DNA from: Pseudoxanthomonas dokdonensis | GTDB lineage: Bacteria > Pseudomonadota > Gammaproteobacteria > Xanthomonadales > Xanthomonadaceae | Assembly (NCBI RefSeq): GCF_001431405.1 | Contig: NZ_LDJL01000002.1 | Span: 62,001 to 126,000 of the forward strand | Length of the DNA: 64,000 bases | Reading direction: 5' to 3' | Shown: piece after piece, positions 16,574-26,391 of the stretch | How positions within the stretch are numbered: the stretch's first letter is position 1 | Layout of the letters: each line of letters opens with the position of its first letter | Position numbers and translations under genes: made by a program | Notes under the pieces: model-generated | Seen by the model: only the letters and a program-made list of their open reading frames with translations | Databases searched by the model: none | What the model was told of the DNA's origin: nothing

Positions 16574-17341
16574 TTACTCGTCGGCCGAGGTCTGGCGCTG
16601 CAGGATCGAGCTGAATTCCTCGGCAAAGGTTTCGTAGCGCACCGAAATGCGTTCGACCCGGGTGGTGAAGCGGTTGTAGGCCCACACCGCCGGAATCGCC
16701 ACGAACAGGCCGATGGCGGTGGCGAACAGCGCTTCGGAAATACCCGGTGCGACCGAGGCGATACCGGCCTGCTCGCCACTGTTGAGCATGTCGTGCATGG
16801 TCACCATGATCCCGAATACGGTACCGACCAGGCCGACATACGGGGCGGTCGAGCCGATGTTGGCCAGCAGTTCGAGGTTGCGTTCGAGCTGGTCGACTTC
16901 GCGGGCATAGGTCGCGCGCATGGCGCGCTGGGCGCCTTCCAGCTGGGCGCGGCCATCAAGCTTGCGCTTGTCGCGCAGGCGGGCGAACTCGCGGAAACCC
17001 GCTTCGAAAATCGCTTCCAGGCCATTGACCACGCGGTTGCGGTCGGTGGCGCCGGCGTACAGCTTGCTGAGATCGGTGCCGGACCAGAACCGTGACTCGA
17101 ACTCGTCGGCATCGCGGTTGGCGCGCTTGAACACCGCCGCCTTGCGGAAAATAATCACCCAGCTGATCAGCGAACCGACCAGCAGCAGCAGCACGATTAC
17201 CTTGACCGGCAGGCTGGCCTTGATCAGCAGCTCAAGGTAGTTGATGCCATTGTGGCTGGTGTTGGCGGCGGCTTCGACCACGGCGCCGGCCGCGTCTGGC
17301 GGCAGGGCTTCCACAACGGTCGCCAGTAGCGATGCAATCAT
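16574..17341 (-). CDS. tolQ: Tol-Pal proton channel subunit TolQ
   Basis: A 255-residue MotA/ExbB-type membrane protein. Three membrane helices are visible: about 43-65 (SLPVKVIVLLLLVGSLISWVII), about 160-182 (NLELLANIGSTAPYVGLVGTVFGIM) and about 198-218 (GISEALFATAIGLFVAIPAVW). The Thr-Gly-Ala-rich second and third helices match the proton path. It forms the TolQRA motor for outer-membrane constriction during division. It starts 30 bases after ybgC. Confidence 0.95.
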   Translation of the reverse strand: MIASLLATVVEALPPDAAGAVVEAAANTSHNGINYLELLIKASLPVKVIVLLLLVGSLISWVIIFRKAAVFKRANRDADEFESRFWSGTDLSKLYAGATDRNRVVNGLEAIFEAGFREFARLRDKRKLDGRAQLEGAQRAMRATYAREVDQLERNLELLANIGSTAPYVGLVGTVFGIMVTMHDMLNSGEQAGIASVAPGISEALFATAIGLFVAIPAVWAYNRFTTRVERISVRYETFAEEFSSILQRQTSADE

Positions 17342-17371
17342 CCGGTGTTCCTCAAAAAGATGCTGATTAGG

Positions 17372-17803
17372 TCAATGGTCGGGTTGCAGCTGCGTGAACT
17401 GTCGATACAACGGTTCAGGTAGCGGTTTGGGTTTGAACAGGCTCGCGCCGAGGCAGGCCACCTTGACCTGGGCGCTGACCAGCAACTGGCCCTCGCGCAG
17501 GATCCGTTGCCCGAACACCACGCTGGCACGCTTGCATGACTGGATGCCCACCTGCACCTGCAACAGGTCGTCCAGCCGTGCCGGCGCCACGAAGTCCAGC
17601 TGCATGGCGCGCACCGCGAATACCAGGTCATGGGCCTGCCGCAGGTCTTCCTGGGCATGGCCCATCGCCCGCAACCACTCGGTGCGCGCACGTTCCAGGA
17701 ACGCCACGTACCGGGCATGGTAGACGACGCCACCGGCGTCGGTATCTTCCCAGTAAATGCGTGTCGGCCAACTGAATAGAACGCCGTTGTCGCCGTCGCT
17801 CAT
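17372..17803 (-). CDS. ybgC: Tol-Pal-associated acyl-CoA thioesterase YbgC
   Basis: A 143-residue hot-dog-fold thioesterase. The active-site region [13 protein letters not shown] spans residues 20-32, with the catalytic Asp at 22. The helix [14 protein letters not shown] follows, as in YbgC proteins. It heads the Tol-Pal operon in most Gammaproteobacteria. Its ATG overlaps the ruvB stop by four bases (ATGA), so the Holliday-junction and Tol-Pal genes are joined in one transcript. Confidence 0.95.
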   Translation of the reverse strand: MSDGDNGVLFSWPTRIYWEDTDAGGVVYHARYVAFLERARTEWLRAMGHAQEDLRQAHDLVFAVRAMQLDFVAPARLDDLLQVQVGIQSCKRASVVFGQRILREGQLLVSAQVKVACLGASLFKPKPLPEPLYRQFTQLQPDH

Positions 17804-18855
17804 GCGCTGCTGCTCTCGATGCCGGGAACCGGCTCGAACAGACCGGCCGCATGCGGTTGCCGCGGTCGCAGTCCCAGGTGCAGATAGGCTTTTGGCGAAG
17901 CGATGCGGCCACGTGCGGTGCGGACCAGGAAGCCCTGCTGGATCAGATACGGTTCGATCACGTCTTCCAGGGTGCCGCGTTCCTCCGACAGCGCCGCCGC
18001 CAGCGACTCGACCCCGACCGGACCGCCATCGAAATTGTCGATGATGGTGCGCAGCATGCGCCGATCGAGTTCGTCGAAGCCTTCCGGATCGACCTTGAGC
18101 ATTTCCATCGCGTCACGGGCGACCTGGTGGTCGATGTGGCCCTGTGCACGGACCTGGGCGAAATCGCGGACCCGGCGCAACAGGCGGTTGGCGATGCGTG
18201 GCGTACCGCGCGCACGGCGGGCGATCTCGGCCGCACCTTCGCCGACACAGTCGATGCCGAGGATGCGCGAGGAGCGCTGGACGATGCGGGTCAGCTCGTC
18301 GGGAGTATAGAACTCCAGCCGCTGGACGATGCCGAAGCGGTCCCGCAGCGGAGCGGTCAGCAGGCCGGCGCGGGTGGTGGCGCCAATCAGGGTGAATGGC
18401 GGCAGGTCCAGCTTGATCGAACGCGCGGCAGGGCCTTCGCCGATCATGATGTCGATCTGGAAATCTTCCATCGCCGGGTACAGCACTTCCTCGACCACCG
18501 GCGACAGGCGATGGATTTCATCGACGAACAGCACGTCATGCGGTTGCAGATTGGTCAGCAGCGCGGCCAGGTCGCCGGCCTTCTCGATCACCGGACCCGA
18601 AGTCACCCGCATGTTGACGCCGAGTTCGTTGGCGATGACATGGCTGAGGGTGGTCTTGCCCAGCCCCGGCGGACCGAAGATCAGGACATGATCAAGCGCC
18701 TCGCCGCGGCCCTTGGCGGCCTCGATGTAGATCGACAGCTGGTCGCGGACCGGCTTCTGGCCCAGGTATTCGTCCAGCCGCTTGGGCCGGATGCTGGCTT
18801 CGACAGCGTCGTCTTCGCCGGTGGCACTGGACGCAATGATGCGGTCTTGGGTCAT
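17800..18855 (-). CDS. ruvB: Holliday-junction branch-migration ATPase RuvB
   Basis: A 351-residue AAA+ motor that drives branch migration with RuvA. The start MTQDRII is chosen, 11 codons inside a longer frame. Walker A is GPPGLGKTT at 61-69 and Walker B is [10 protein letters not shown] (about 108-117). The sensor GATTRAG motif and the C-terminal winged helix ([16 protein letters not shown]) are present. It overlaps ybgC by four bases. kup lies between it and ruvA, separating the usual ruvAB pair. Confidence 0.97.
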   Translation of the reverse strand: MTQDRIIASSATGEDDAVEASIRPKRLDEYLGQKPVRDQLSIYIEAAKGRGEALDHVLIFGPPGLGKTTLSHVIANELGVNMRVTSGPVIEKAGDLAALLTNLQPHDVLFVDEIHRLSPVVEEVLYPAMEDFQIDIMIGEGPAARSIKLDLPPFTLIGATTRAGLLTAPLRDRFGIVQRLEFYTPDELTRIVQRSSRILGIDCVGEGAAEIARRARGTPRIANRLLRRVRDFAQVRAQGHIDHQVARDAMEMLKVDPEGFDELDRRMLRTIIDNFDGGPVGVESLAAALSEERGTLEDVIEPYLIQQGFLVRTARGRIASPKAYLHLGLRPRQPHAAGLFEPVPGIESSSA

Positions 18856-18948
18856 GCCCGCATTATGCGTGAACGCCGCCGACAACACAGCCTCCGGCGC
18901 TTCAGCCGGCCAGCCGAGTTCAGGACCAGGCCAGCTGCGCTGGCCGGG

Positions 18949-20871
18949 CTAGATCTCGACCTGCGCGCCGAGCTCGACCAGGCGGTTGCCGGGAATGCGG
19001 AAGAAGCTGGTCGCCGGCACCGCATTGCGATGCATCAGCGCAAACAGCTTGTCGCGCCAGACCGGCATGCCGCGATGGGCGATGGCGACGATGGTTTCGC
19101 GGCTGGCGAAATAGGTCGTCTCCATCGGGTCGAAATAGATGCCGCCCTTGTCGCACGAGCGCATCAGCGCCTGTGGCACGTCCGGCGTCTCCATGAAACC
19201 GTACTTGACGATGACCCGGTAGAACTCGTCGCCGATCGAGGTGATCTTGAGCCGCTTCTCGGCGGCCACGAACGGCACCGGCATCGTATCCACGGTCAGG
19301 AACACATTGCGCTCGTGCAACACCTTGTTGTGCTTGAGGTTGTGCAGCAGCGCGTGCGGCACCATCCCGGTCTGCGCCGTCAGGAACACCGCCGTGCCCG
19401 GCACCCGCACCGGTGGCGCCAGCATCAGCCCGGGCAGGAACACGTCCAGCTGCAGGCCTTCCTTGCGGATTTCGGCGCCGAGCAGCTCACGGCCGCGACG
19501 CCAGGTGCGCAGCAGGGTGAATACCACCAGCCCCAGCACCACCGGGAACCACGCACCCTGGAAGAACTTGGCGCCATTGGCGATGACGAAGCCGACATCG
19601 ACGACGAAGAACACCACGCACAATGGCAGCACCCAGCGCCGCCACTGCGGCCACAGCGCGTTGGCGACCAGCGCCAGCAGCAGGGTGTCGATCAGCATGG
19701 TCGCCGACACCGAGATGCCGTAGGCGGTGGCCAGGTTGGTCGAGCTGCCGAAGGCCAGTACCACCCCCAGCACGGCGATCATCAGGATCCAGTTGATGCC
19801 GGGGATGTAGATCTGGCCGATGGTGTCGGTCGAGGTGTGGACGATGCGCATGCGCGGGATGTAGCCCAGCTGCATGGCCTGGCGGGCGACCGAGAAGGCA
19901 CCGGTGATCACCGCCTGCGAGGCGATGATGGCGGCCATCGTGGCCAGGATGATCATCGGGTACAGCGCCCACTCCGGCACCGATTCATAGAACGGATTGC
20001 TGACCGCCTCCGGATGCTTGAGCACCAGCGCGCCCTGGCCGAGGTAATTGAGCATCAGGCAGGGCAGCACCACCAGGTACCAGGCATAGCGGATCGGGCG
20101 CGGGCCGAAATGGCCCATGTCCGCATACAGTGCCTCGCCGCCGGTCACCGCCAGCACCACCGCGCCGAGGATGAACACCGAATGCCAGCCATGGGTGACG
20201 AAGAAATTGAAGGCCCACCACGGGTTGAAGGCCTTCAGCACTTCCGGATCATGCTGGATGTTCCAGATGCCGATGGCGGCCAGCGAGATGAACCACATCA
20301 GCGTGATCGGGCCGAACACCTTGCCGACTTTTTCGGTACCGAAGCGCTGGGCCATGAACACCCCGAGCAGGATCACCACGGTGATCGGCACGATGAACTG
20401 GTGCAGGCCGGGTGCCGCCACTTCCAGGCCTTCGACCGCGCCCAGCACCGAGATGGCCGGGGTGATCACGCCATCGCCGAAGAACAGCGAGGCGCCGAAG
20501 ATGCCGAGGATGCCGACCACGTAGGCCGAGCGCGAGCCCTTCTTCAGGGTACGCTGAGCCAGCGCCATCAGCGCCATGATGCCGCCTTCGCCATCATTGT
20601 CGGCGCGCATGATGATCGCTACGTATTTGGTCGAAACCACGATGACCAGCGCCCAGAACACCAGTGACAGGATGCCGAGAATGGTGTCGTGGTTGCCCTG
20701 CAGGCCGAAATGCGGCGAAAAGGCTTCCTTCAGCGTGTACAGCGGGCTGGTGCCGATGTCGCCGAAGACCACGCCGATGGCACCGATCACCAGCCCCTTC
20801 AGGCCTTTGTTGCCGTGGCCGTGCGCGTCCTGCGGACCGATGCTGGAATGATTGGAATGTGGGGTGGCCAT
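18949..20871 (-). CDS. kup: Potassium uptake protein Kup
   Basis: A 640-residue KUP/HAK-type potassium-proton symporter. The ATG at 20871 is chosen; the frame extends to a TTG seven codons earlier. The N-terminal [17 protein letters not shown] motif (about 30-46) is the family signature and carries the Asp needed for coupling. About twelve membrane helices follow to residue 450, then a cytosolic C-terminal domain. It is embedded between ruvA and ruvB on the same strand. This arrangement appears in Xanthomonads as I recall it and is not obviously functional. Confidence 0.96.
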   Translation of the reverse strand: MATPHSNHSSIGPQDAHGHGNKGLKGLVIGAIGVVFGDIGTSPLYTLKEAFSPHFGLQGNHDTILGILSLVFWALVIVVSTKYVAIIMRADNDGEGGIMALMALAQRTLKKGSRSAYVVGILGIFGASLFFGDGVITPAISVLGAVEGLEVAAPGLHQFIVPITVVILLGVFMAQRFGTEKVGKVFGPITLMWFISLAAIGIWNIQHDPEVLKAFNPWWAFNFFVTHGWHSVFILGAVVLAVTGGEALYADMGHFGPRPIRYAWYLVVLPCLMLNYLGQGALVLKHPEAVSNPFYESVPEWALYPMIILATMAAIIASQAVITGAFSVARQAMQLGYIPRMRIVHTSTDTIGQIYIPGINWILMIAVLGVVLAFGSSTNLATAYGISVSATMLIDTLLLALVANALWPQWRRWVLPLCVVFFVVDVGFVIANGAKFFQGAWFPVVLGLVVFTLLRTWRRGRELLGAEIRKEGLQLDVFLPGLMLAPPVRVPGTAVFLTAQTGMVPHALLHNLKHNKVLHERNVFLTVDTMPVPFVAAEKRLKITSIGDEFYRVIVKYGFMETPDVPQALMRSCDKGGIYFDPMETTYFASRETIVAIAHRGMPVWRDKLFALMHRNAVPATSFFRIPGNRLVELGAQVEI

Positions 20872-20919
20872 GGGCTGCCTTGGTGTTGCCAACAGGAATG
20901 CGTTGCCGGTGCGGAAGCG

Positions 20920-21504
20920 TCAGCGCAGGGCTGATTGCAGGGCTTTGCGGATGATGGTGGCGGCGTCATCGCCGCTGCTGGCCGAATCGCGCGCCATCCG
21001 GGCTGCGTCAGCGGGCTTGTAACCCAGCTGCTGCAGGGCGATGGTGGCTTCGGATTGCGGATCATAGGCCTGTGGGCCGGGTCCGGTTGGACCGCCAGTT
21101 AAACTGGCGGCGCGATCCCGCAGTTCCACGACCATGCGTTCAGCGGTTTTCTTGCCGATGCCGGGGATGCGGGTCAGCGCGGTGACGTCGCTGGACTGCA
21201 CCATCCGCGCGAATTCGTCGACGCTGACCCCGGACAGCACCGCCAGCGCGATCTTGGCGCCGATGCCGCTGACCTTCTGCACGTCGCGGAACAGCCTGCG
21301 CTCGCTCTCGCGCAGGAAGCCGTACAGCGAGACGCTGTCTTCCTTCTGCGCATAGTGGGTAAACAACGAGACTTCGCGACCGACCTCGGGCAGATCGTAG
21401 AAGGTGCTCATCGGCGCTTCCAGCTCGTAGCCGACGCCACCGACATCAATCACCAGCCACGGCGGCGACTTGAACGCCAGCACGCCCCGCAAACGACCAA
21501 TCAT
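20920..21504 (-). CDS. ruvA: Holliday-junction DNA-binding protein RuvA
   Basis: A 194-residue protein that binds four-way junctions as a tetramer. It begins [12 protein letters not shown], the universal RuvA start, so the 34-codon upstream extension of the frame is discarded. The N-terminal OB fold runs to about residue 62, two helix-hairpin-helix motifs follow ([15 protein letters not shown] and [13 protein letters not shown]), and the C-terminal domain that contacts RuvB closes the protein. It lies 10 bases after ruvC. Confidence 0.97.
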   Translation of the reverse strand: MIGRLRGVLAFKSPPWLVIDVGGVGYELEAPMSTFYDLPEVGREVSLFTHYAQKEDSVSLYGFLRESERRLFRDVQKVSGIGAKIALAVLSGVSVDEFARMVQSSDVTALTRIPGIGKKTAERMVVELRDRAASLTGGPTGPGPQAYDPQSEATIALQQLGYKPADAARMARDSASSGDDAATIIRKALQSALR

Positions 21505-21514
21505 GGACACATCC

Positions 21515-22090
21515 TCACTTACGGCTCCAGGCCTGGCGCACGTCGATGCCCATCCGCGCCGCGGTTGCCCGCACGTGGCCATGGGTGATGGCGATGGCCA
21601 GGGCATCGGCGGCGTCGGACTGCAGTTTGCCGTGCAGCCCCAGCATCATCCCGACCATGTGTTGAACCTGTTGTTTTTCGGCGCCGCCCTTGCCGACGAC
21701 CGCCAGCTTGACTTCCTTGGCTGCATATTCGTGGACCGGCAGATCACGCATGACCACCGCGCAGATCGCCGCGCCGCGCGCCTGTCCCAGCTTCAGCGCC
21801 GAATCCGGATTGCGGGCCATGAACACCCTTTCGATGGCGACTTCCTGCGGTTTCCATGTTTCGATGACTTCGGCCAGGCCAGCCAGCAAGCGCTTGAGCC
21901 GCTGCGGGAAGTCATCCGCCCCCAGTAGAACCAGCGGCGCATGGTACACGTAGCTGGGCCTGCCCGCCGCATCGACGTCGATGATGCCGACGCCGGTGCG
22001 CTGCGAACCCGGGTCGATGCCAAGGATACGGGTGGCGACGGGACCGGAGACCGGTGAGCGGGGACCGCTGGAGGCTGTCTTGAAAGTCAC
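21515..22090 (-). CDS. ruvC: Holliday-junction resolvase RuvC
   Basis: A 191-residue endonuclease that cuts Holliday junctions. The catalytic acids are Asp26 ([11 protein letters not shown]), Glu87 (VAIERVF), Asp159 and Asp162 ([10 protein letters not shown]), in the normal order. The N-terminus is about 18 residues longer than in E. coli because no start codon lies nearer the core. It follows yebC and precedes ruvA on the same strand. Confidence 0.96.
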   Translation of the reverse strand: MTFKTASSGPRSPVSGPVATRILGIDPGSQRTGVGIIDVDAAGRPSYVYHAPLVLLGADDFPQRLKRLLAGLAEVIETWKPQEVAIERVFMARNPDSALKLGQARGAAICAVVMRDLPVHEYAAKEVKLAVVGKGGAEKQQVQHMVGMMLGLHGKLQSDAADALAIAITHGHVRATAARMGIDVRQAWSRK

Positions 22091-22150
22091 GGTTGCTCAG
22101 CTACGGACGCACGCCGACAACGTACTGGCATATGGCCCCGGGTCACGGAC

Positions 22151-22885
22151 TCAGCCAGCGTAGGCATCGGCGCCCAGCGCTGCGTTGGAATAGACGTTCT
22201 GCACGTCGTCCAGGTCTTCCATCATGTCCAGCAGCTTGACCACCTGCCTCGCGGTGTCGCCTTCGACCGCGATGTCGTTGTCGGCACGGAAGGTCACTTC
22301 GGCCTGGTCGGCGGTGATGCCGGCGGCTTCCATCGCCTGCTTGACCTGCTGGAAATCCTCGACGCTGGTGACCACGTCGATCGAACCATCATCCGGATAG
22401 ACGACGATGTCGTCGGCACCGGCCTCGATCGCCGCCTCGGTGATCTTTTCCTCGTCGGCGCCGGAGCCGAAGCTCAGCACGCCAAGCTTCTTGAACATGA
22501 AAGCCACCGAGCCTTCGGTGCCCATGTTGCCGCCGCACTTGCTGAAGGCATGGCGCACTTCGGCCACCGTGCGCACGCGGTTCTCGGTCAGGCAGTCGAC
22601 GATCACCGCGACCCCGCCGGGAGCATAGCCTTCGTAACGGATTTCCTCGTATTCCACCCCTTCCAGCTCACCGGTCGCCTTCTTGATGGCACGCTCGATG
22701 ACGTCCTTCGACATGTTGGCCGACAGGCCCTTGTCGACCGCCACCCGCAGCCGCGGGTTGTTGGCCGGGTCACCGCCTCCGGCGCGCGCGGCCACCCCGA
22801 TCTCGCGGATGATCTTGGTGAAAATCTTGCCGCGCTTGGCATCGGATGCGTTCTTGCGGGCTTCGATGGAAGGGCCTCTACCCAT
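22151..22885 (-). CDS. YebC/PmpR-family regulatory protein
   Basis: A 244-residue YebC-type protein. [12 protein letters not shown] (ATG at 22885) is the true start; the frame runs on for 145 more codons with no homology. The N-terminal [13 protein letters not shown] helix, the central [16 protein letters not shown] segment and the three-domain acidic layout are typical. Family members act as DNA-binding regulators or as helpers that relieve ribosome stalling at proline-rich sequences; which applies here cannot be told. It precedes ruvC, its usual neighbour. Confidence 0.95.
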   Translation of the reverse strand: MGRGPSIEARKNASDAKRGKIFTKIIREIGVAARAGGGDPANNPRLRVAVDKGLSANMSKDVIERAIKKATGELEGVEYEEIRYEGYAPGGVAVIVDCLTENRVRTVAEVRHAFSKCGGNMGTEGSVAFMFKKLGVLSFGSGADEEKITEAAIEAGADDIVVYPDDGSIDVVTSVEDFQQVKQAMEAAGITADQAEVTFRADNDIAVEGDTARQVVKLLDMMEDLDDVQNVYSNAALGADAYAG

Positions 22886-22965
22886 GGCGTTTCCGGAACA
22901 GTGCTGTGGAGATCCAGCGATTTTACCCGCATTGCCCGGCGCCTGCCGCTGGCCGGCGTGCCGGC

Positions 22966-23610
22966 TCAGGCGGGCGGCGCAAAGCGGCCATGGCGGAGGA
23001 AGTGCGCCGCCTGCACCGCCGCCGGGCGCGAGAACACCAGCCCGGTGTGACTGGCGGCGACCACGCAATGGTCGGCCAGCCCCGGCAGCCGGGTTTCCCG
23101 CAACGCCACGGTGCCATCGGACGGGCCGTCGAAACGGGCCATCAGCCGGCCCATGCCGCGGGCGACATTGCCGGCGACCATGCCAACCTGCACGGGGCCC
23201 TGCCAGGGCGGGCAGCCGTCCTGCAGCAGCCGGCCACTGCGGCCAAGCAACGACGCCGACCATGATTGCCGGCCCAGATTGCGCGCCGCCTGGCTGCCAC
23301 ACAGTGGCGTGCCCAGGCATACCACCCGCGCCACCGGCAACTGCGGCTGCTGGCGCAATGCCTCCAGAGCCACCAGACCGCCCAGACTGTGGCCGACCAG
23401 GTGTAGCGGCGCCTGCTGCCCGCGCAGGTGTTCGATCAGGCGTGGCACCGCGATCTCCGGGCCGCCGACGATGCTGGGATAGCCAAACACCGACACCCTG
23501 AAACCCTGCGCGCGCAGCAGCCGCGCCAAAGGCGTCAGCCAGGCCTTGGCGTTCCAGATGCCGTGCAACAGCAGTATCGGGGTGTCGGTGTCATGCGGAT
23601 GATCGTCCAT
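22966..23610 (-). CDS. Alpha/beta-hydrolase (lipase/esterase-like)
   Basis: A 214-residue alpha/beta hydrolase. The oxyanion-hole motif HGIWN is at residues 16-20, the nucleophile elbow GHSLGG at 73-78 (Ser75), the acid is probably Asp165 in DGPSDGTV, and the base is His188 in ASHTGL. The triad order and the SDGTV segment match triacylglycerol-lipase-like or PGAP1-like esterases. No signal peptide, so it is cytoplasmic. It lies 80 bases upstream of yebC on the same strand. Substrate unknown. Confidence 0.8.
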   Translation of the reverse strand: MDDHPHDTDTPILLLHGIWNAKAWLTPLARLLRAQGFRVSVFGYPSIVGGPEIAVPRLIEHLRGQQAPLHLVGHSLGGLVALEALRQQPQLPVARVVCLGTPLCGSQAARNLGRQSWSASLLGRSGRLLQDGCPPWQGPVQVGMVAGNVARGMGRLMARFDGPSDGTVALRETRLPGLADHCVVAASHTGLVFSRPAAVQAAHFLRHGRFAPPA

Positions 23611-23715
23611 GCCCCGTCATAGCATGGTCGCCCACGCCGGAAAACCCTGACCGCCCACACAGGCCACGGCGAGGCAATCGGGCGACAATGGCAATCTGTC
23701 ATCCGGAGAATCACC

Positions 23716-24879
23716 ATGCGATCCCACTCCTGTCGCCTGCTGCTGTTATTCATCTGCTGGGCCGGCTTCAGTACCGCCGCGGCGGCGCAGACAACGGCGG
23801 CGACCGACCCCAGCAGCGGCGAACCGGGCATCAGCGCGACACTGGATGACGGTCCATATGTGACATATGGCAACGATGAACTGATCGCGCGCTGGGTCTG
23901 CGACGGCAAGCCGATCAAACAGCGTTATCCGGCCACGCAATGGCCAGTCACCATTCCGGCACGCTGCGGCTATCCGCGCGATCTGCGGATCCGTGCACCG
24001 GCCAGCGCCGACGACCGGCTGCCGATCAGCGGCGTCGACACCGTGGTCGCGGTATCCGATATCCATGGCCAGTACGAGTTGCTGCTGCGACTGCTGCAGG
24101 CCAACCAGGTGGTCGATGCGCAGGGCAACTGGAAGATGGGCAAGGCCCATCTGGTCATCAATGGCGATGTGTTCGACCGCGGGCCGAAGGTCACCGAAGC
24201 CTTCTGGCTGTTGTACGCCCTGCAGCAGCAGGCCGCCGATGCCGGGGGTGGCGTGCACTTCCTGATCGGCAATCACGAAACCATGACCCTGTACGACGAT
24301 CTGCGCTATCTCAACGACAAGTACTGGCGGGTGGCGCAGTTGCTCGGCACCAGCTATCCGGCGTTGTATGGCCAGGACACGGTGCTCGGCCAGTGGCTGC
24401 ACAGTGCGCCGCAGCAGGGCCAGGTCAATGACATGCTGTTCCTGCACGGGGGCATTTCGCCCCAGTACCTGCAGCTGGGCCTGAGCCGGCAGCAGAACAA
24501 TGATCGCTACCGTGCCTCGCTGGGGCTACCGCGTTACCGGGTCAAGAGCGATCCGCTGTATGCGCCGCTGTACGACGGCAAGACCAGTCCGATCTGGTAC
24601 CGCGGCTACTTCCATCCCGGTGAACTGAGTCAGGCCGATGTCGATGCGATTGCCAGACAGTCGGGAGTCGAACACATCGTTGTCGGCCACACCTCGATGA
24701 ACCATATCGGCAGCTATTTCAACGGCCGCGTGATCGCTGTCGACAGCAGCATCAAGCACGGCATCAACGGCGAACTGCTGTTTGTCGAACACGGCAGGAT
24801 GAGCCGCGGCCTGCTCGATGGCAGCCGTGCCGTGCTGGAAGACCGCGAGTTGCCCGACAGCGACAGCCACGACGATTGA
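23716..24879 (+). CDS. Secreted metallophosphoesterase
   Basis: A 387-residue calcineurin-like phosphoesterase with a signal peptide (first 24 residues, ending AAA-Q). The start follows GGAG with a seven-base spacer. Metal-binding motifs are DIHG (115-118), GDVFDRG (150-156) and GNHE (185-188), plus VVGHTSM near residue 320 and a further His. The sequence between GNHE and the last His resembles the Shewanella-like protein-phosphatase group of PPP enzymes. It is likely periplasmic. Substrate (phosphoprotein, nucleotide or other) is unknown. REP palindromes follow it. Confidence 0.85.
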   Translation: MRSHSCRLLLLFICWAGFSTAAAAQTTAATDPSSGEPGISATLDDGPYVTYGNDELIARWVCDGKPIKQRYPATQWPVTIPARCGYPRDLRIRAPASADDRLPISGVDTVVAVSDIHGQYELLLRLLQANQVVDAQGNWKMGKAHLVINGDVFDRGPKVTEAFWLLYALQQQAADAGGGVHFLIGNHETMTLYDDLRYLNDKYWRVAQLLGTSYPALYGQDTVLGQWLHSAPQQGQVNDMLFLHGGISPQYLQLGLSRQQNNDRYRASLGLPRYRVKSDPLYAPLYDGKTSPIWYRGYFHPGELSQADVDAIARQSGVEHIVVGHTSMNHIGSYFNGRVIAVDSSIKHGINGELLFVEHGRMSRGLLDGSRAVLEDRELPDSDSHDD

Positions 24880-24906
24880 TGTCGATTTGGCTGCACCGCC
24901 CCGCGC

Positions 24907-25081
24907 GTAGAGCGGAGCTTGCTCCGCTGCTTCCAAAGCGGAGTTCGCGCCACTACTTCCAAAGCAAAGCTTGCTCCGCTGCTTCGATTGATATCGCTGG
25001 ATTCCATGACCGGGCCATGCCATCGCGGACAGCCGGGCAATAGCAACGGGGCAACAGGCAGCGGAGCGAGCTCCGCTCTAC
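24907..25081. repeat. Cluster of GTAG-type REP palindromes
   Basis: Clear copies occur at 24907-24928 (GTAGAGCGGAGC then GCTCCGCT) and 25060-25081 (inverted, AGCGGAGC-GA-GCTCCGCT then CTAC). Between them at about 24931-24985 are degenerate pieces of the same unit. This fills the gap between convergent genes 23716-24879 and 25078-25599; the right copy overlaps the acetyltransferase stop by a few bases. Confidence 0.85.
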
Positions 25082-25599
25082 GGTTGCGTGATTGCCGGTC
25101 GGCGCAGGATGAATTCATCATCCAGGGTATTGCCGACCGGGAATTTATATTCGCCGACTTTCTCGAAGCCATGGCGGGCGTAGAAGCGTTGCGCGCCGTG
25201 GTTCTGCGACCACACGCCAATCCACAGGGTGCGCGGCCCGGCCTGCTGCAGCCAGTCGATGGCGGCCGTGAACAGGCGACTGCCGTGGCCGCCGTTCTGG
25301 TGTGATTGCAGCACGTACAGCCGCTTCAGTTCACCATCCCCATCACCGACCTGCGGATGCGGCAAGCCGCACGGGCCGGCGGCGGCATGGCCAACCGCCA
25401 CGCCCTGGTCCTCCAGCAGCCATACCGCGTAATCGGGATGGCCGAGAATGGTCCGCTGCTTGTCCAGCGCGTAGGCATCGGCGAGGAAATCAGCCAGATC
25501 CTGCGCTGGGTACAGATGGCCGAAGGTCTCGCTGAAGGTGCGCGCCGCCAGCGTCGACAGCACCTCGGCATCGGCCACGCTGGCGCGCCGCAGCTGCAT
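25078..25599 (-). CDS. GNAT-family N-acetyltransferase
   Basis: A 173-residue GNAT-fold protein. The acetyl-CoA-binding loop QNGGHGSRLF lies near residues 101-110 after the LKRLYVLQSHQ strand (motif A). The later WIGVWSQNHGAQRFYARHGFEKVGEY is motif B. The start MQLRRASVADAE is typical. Related proteins acetylate small amines, polyamines or ribosomal proteins; no substrate can be assigned. It is two bases from the stop of the acidic-tailed gene upstream on the same strand. Confidence 0.88.
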   Translation of the reverse strand: MQLRRASVADAEVLSTLAARTFSETFGHLYPAQDLADFLADAYALDKQRTILGHPDYAVWLLEDQGVAVGHAAAGPCGLPHPQVGDGDGELKRLYVLQSHQNGGHGSRLFTAAIDWLQQAGPRTLWIGVWSQNHGAQRFYARHGFEKVGEYKFPVGNTLDDEFILRRPAITQP

Positions 25600-25601
25600 G
25601 C

Positions 25602-25889
25602 TTACTCCTCCTCGTCGTCGGCGTCGTCTTCCTCGCCGTCGTCGTCCTCGTATTCTTCGTCGTCCTCTTCGCCGTCTTCTTCGTCGTACTCGTAATCGTC
25701 TTCGCCGAAGTCCTCGCCATCCCAGCGGCCCTCGCCGTCCGGGACGAATGCCAGCGTCATCGCGGTTTGCGCCACGCCGACCCGGACCAGCCAGCCGCCG
25801 AAGACGCGGGCGCGCTCGGTGATCAGGTTGGCATCGCTGCCTTCATTGCCCAGGCGTTCCCATTCCAGGTTGAATGCGTGTTCGGTCAT
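25602..25889 (-). CDS. Hypothetical protein with an extremely acidic tail
   Basis: A 95-residue protein. MTEHAFNLEW (ATG at 25889) is chosen; the frame extends 18 codons further into repeat sequence. The first 50 residues form a short ordered domain (ERLGNEGSDANLITERARVF, then GGWLVRVGVAQ). Residues 58-95 are nearly all Asp, Glu and Tyr/Gly, with no basic residue, encoded by imperfect TCC/TCG/TCT-type triplets on the plus strand. Such tails are disordered and can mimic nucleic acid or bind basic proteins. Its stop is 2 bases before the acetyltransferase start. Function unknown. Confidence 0.65.
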   Translation of the reverse strand: MTEHAFNLEWERLGNEGSDANLITERARVFGGWLVRVGVAQTAMTLAFVPDGEGRWDGEDFGEDDYEYDEEDGEEDDEEYEDDDGEEDDADDEEE

Positions 25890-25948
25890 TGTGCTTGGAT
25901 CTCGTGGTTGCAGGTTGAATGGGTTGGGGCGGGATGCCCCCATCCCAA

Positions 25949-25974
25949 CCCTTCCCCCGCAAGCGGGGGAAGGG
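25949..25974. repeat. 26-base palindrome, copy 1
   Basis: CCCTTCCCCCGC, two bases AA, then the exact complement GCGGGGGAAGGG. A perfect 12-bp hairpin. Copies at 26021-26046 (degenerate) and 26298-26323 (perfect, TT centre). Confidence 0.85.
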
Positions 25975-26020
25975 CTTTGCTTGCTGCGGGTGGATGGACT
26001 GAAGTTGGCAGCTATCCCAG

Positions 26021-26046
26021 CCCTTCCTGCGCAGGCGGGAGGAGGG
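26021..26046. repeat. 26-base palindrome, copy 2 (degenerate)
   Basis: CCCTTCCTGCGC then AGGCGGGAGGAGGG: same frame and length as copies 1 and 3 with several substitutions in the arms. It lies 72 bases after copy 1. Confidence 0.7.
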
Positions 26047-26114
26047 TTTGATTATCGTGCTCGGAAAGGTTGAGGTGATGTCCTTACTTAATCCACTGGC
26101 AACAAGAGATGACT

Positions 26115-26188
26115 CTGGGCTTTCGCCAGATGACGAAAAAGATAGAGAACTATCCAACATCGTCATCCCGGCGAACGCCGGGACCCAG
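26115..26188. repeat. Inverted REP pair (BIME-like)
   Basis: The right arm at 26161-26188 begins CGTCATCCCGGCGAAC and continues GCCGGGACCCAG, a common REP-type hairpin. The left arm at about 26115-26135, CTGGGCTTTCGCCAGATGACG, is a shortened, diverged inverse of it. Head-to-head REP pairs of this kind are called BIMEs. Confidence 0.65.
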
Positions 26189-26297
26189 CCTTTTCTGGTT
26201 TGCTGAAAACCAGCATCTGCACCGACCTTTTTGCCACTCTTCTCTCCCGGACGAAGGAGGCTCTGACGGTTGGCCCTGGGGTGGCCCCCATCCCGTT

Positions 26298-26323
26298 CCC
26301 TTCCCCCGCTTGCGGGGGAAGGG
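26298..26323. repeat. 26-base palindrome, copy 3
   Basis: CCCTTCCCCCGC, TT, GCGGGGGAAGGG: identical to copy 1 apart from the two central bases. It lies 68 bases downstream of the aspS stop codon on the minus strand, so it may also act as a terminator hairpin. Confidence 0.85.
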
Positions 26324-26391
26324 CGTTGGTGCCAGGCGGATTCGCATGGATGACGTACGCCGTGGCCGGGTTGTTGCGGAATCTCTATTTT

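Larger units (their letters stand above)
25890..26391. other. Repeat-rich intergenic region before aspS
   Basis: About 500 bases without a supported gene. It holds three copies of a 26-base palindrome and one inverted pair of another REP-like sequence, each described separately. Two of the 26-base copies are preceded by a shared CCCCCATCCC, so the repeating unit is longer than the palindrome itself. Confidence 0.6.

Noticed and set aside
17851-20667. 938-codon open frame on the plus strand across ruvB and kup
   Set aside because: It is antisense to two well-identified genes; long shadow frames are usual in GC-rich DNA and its residues are His/Arg/Asp-rich with no domain.
22886-23320. Open frame extending yebC by 145 codons upstream
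   Set aside because: It lies antisense to the hydrolase gene at 22966-23610, has no family features, and YebC begins at [12 protein letters not shown].
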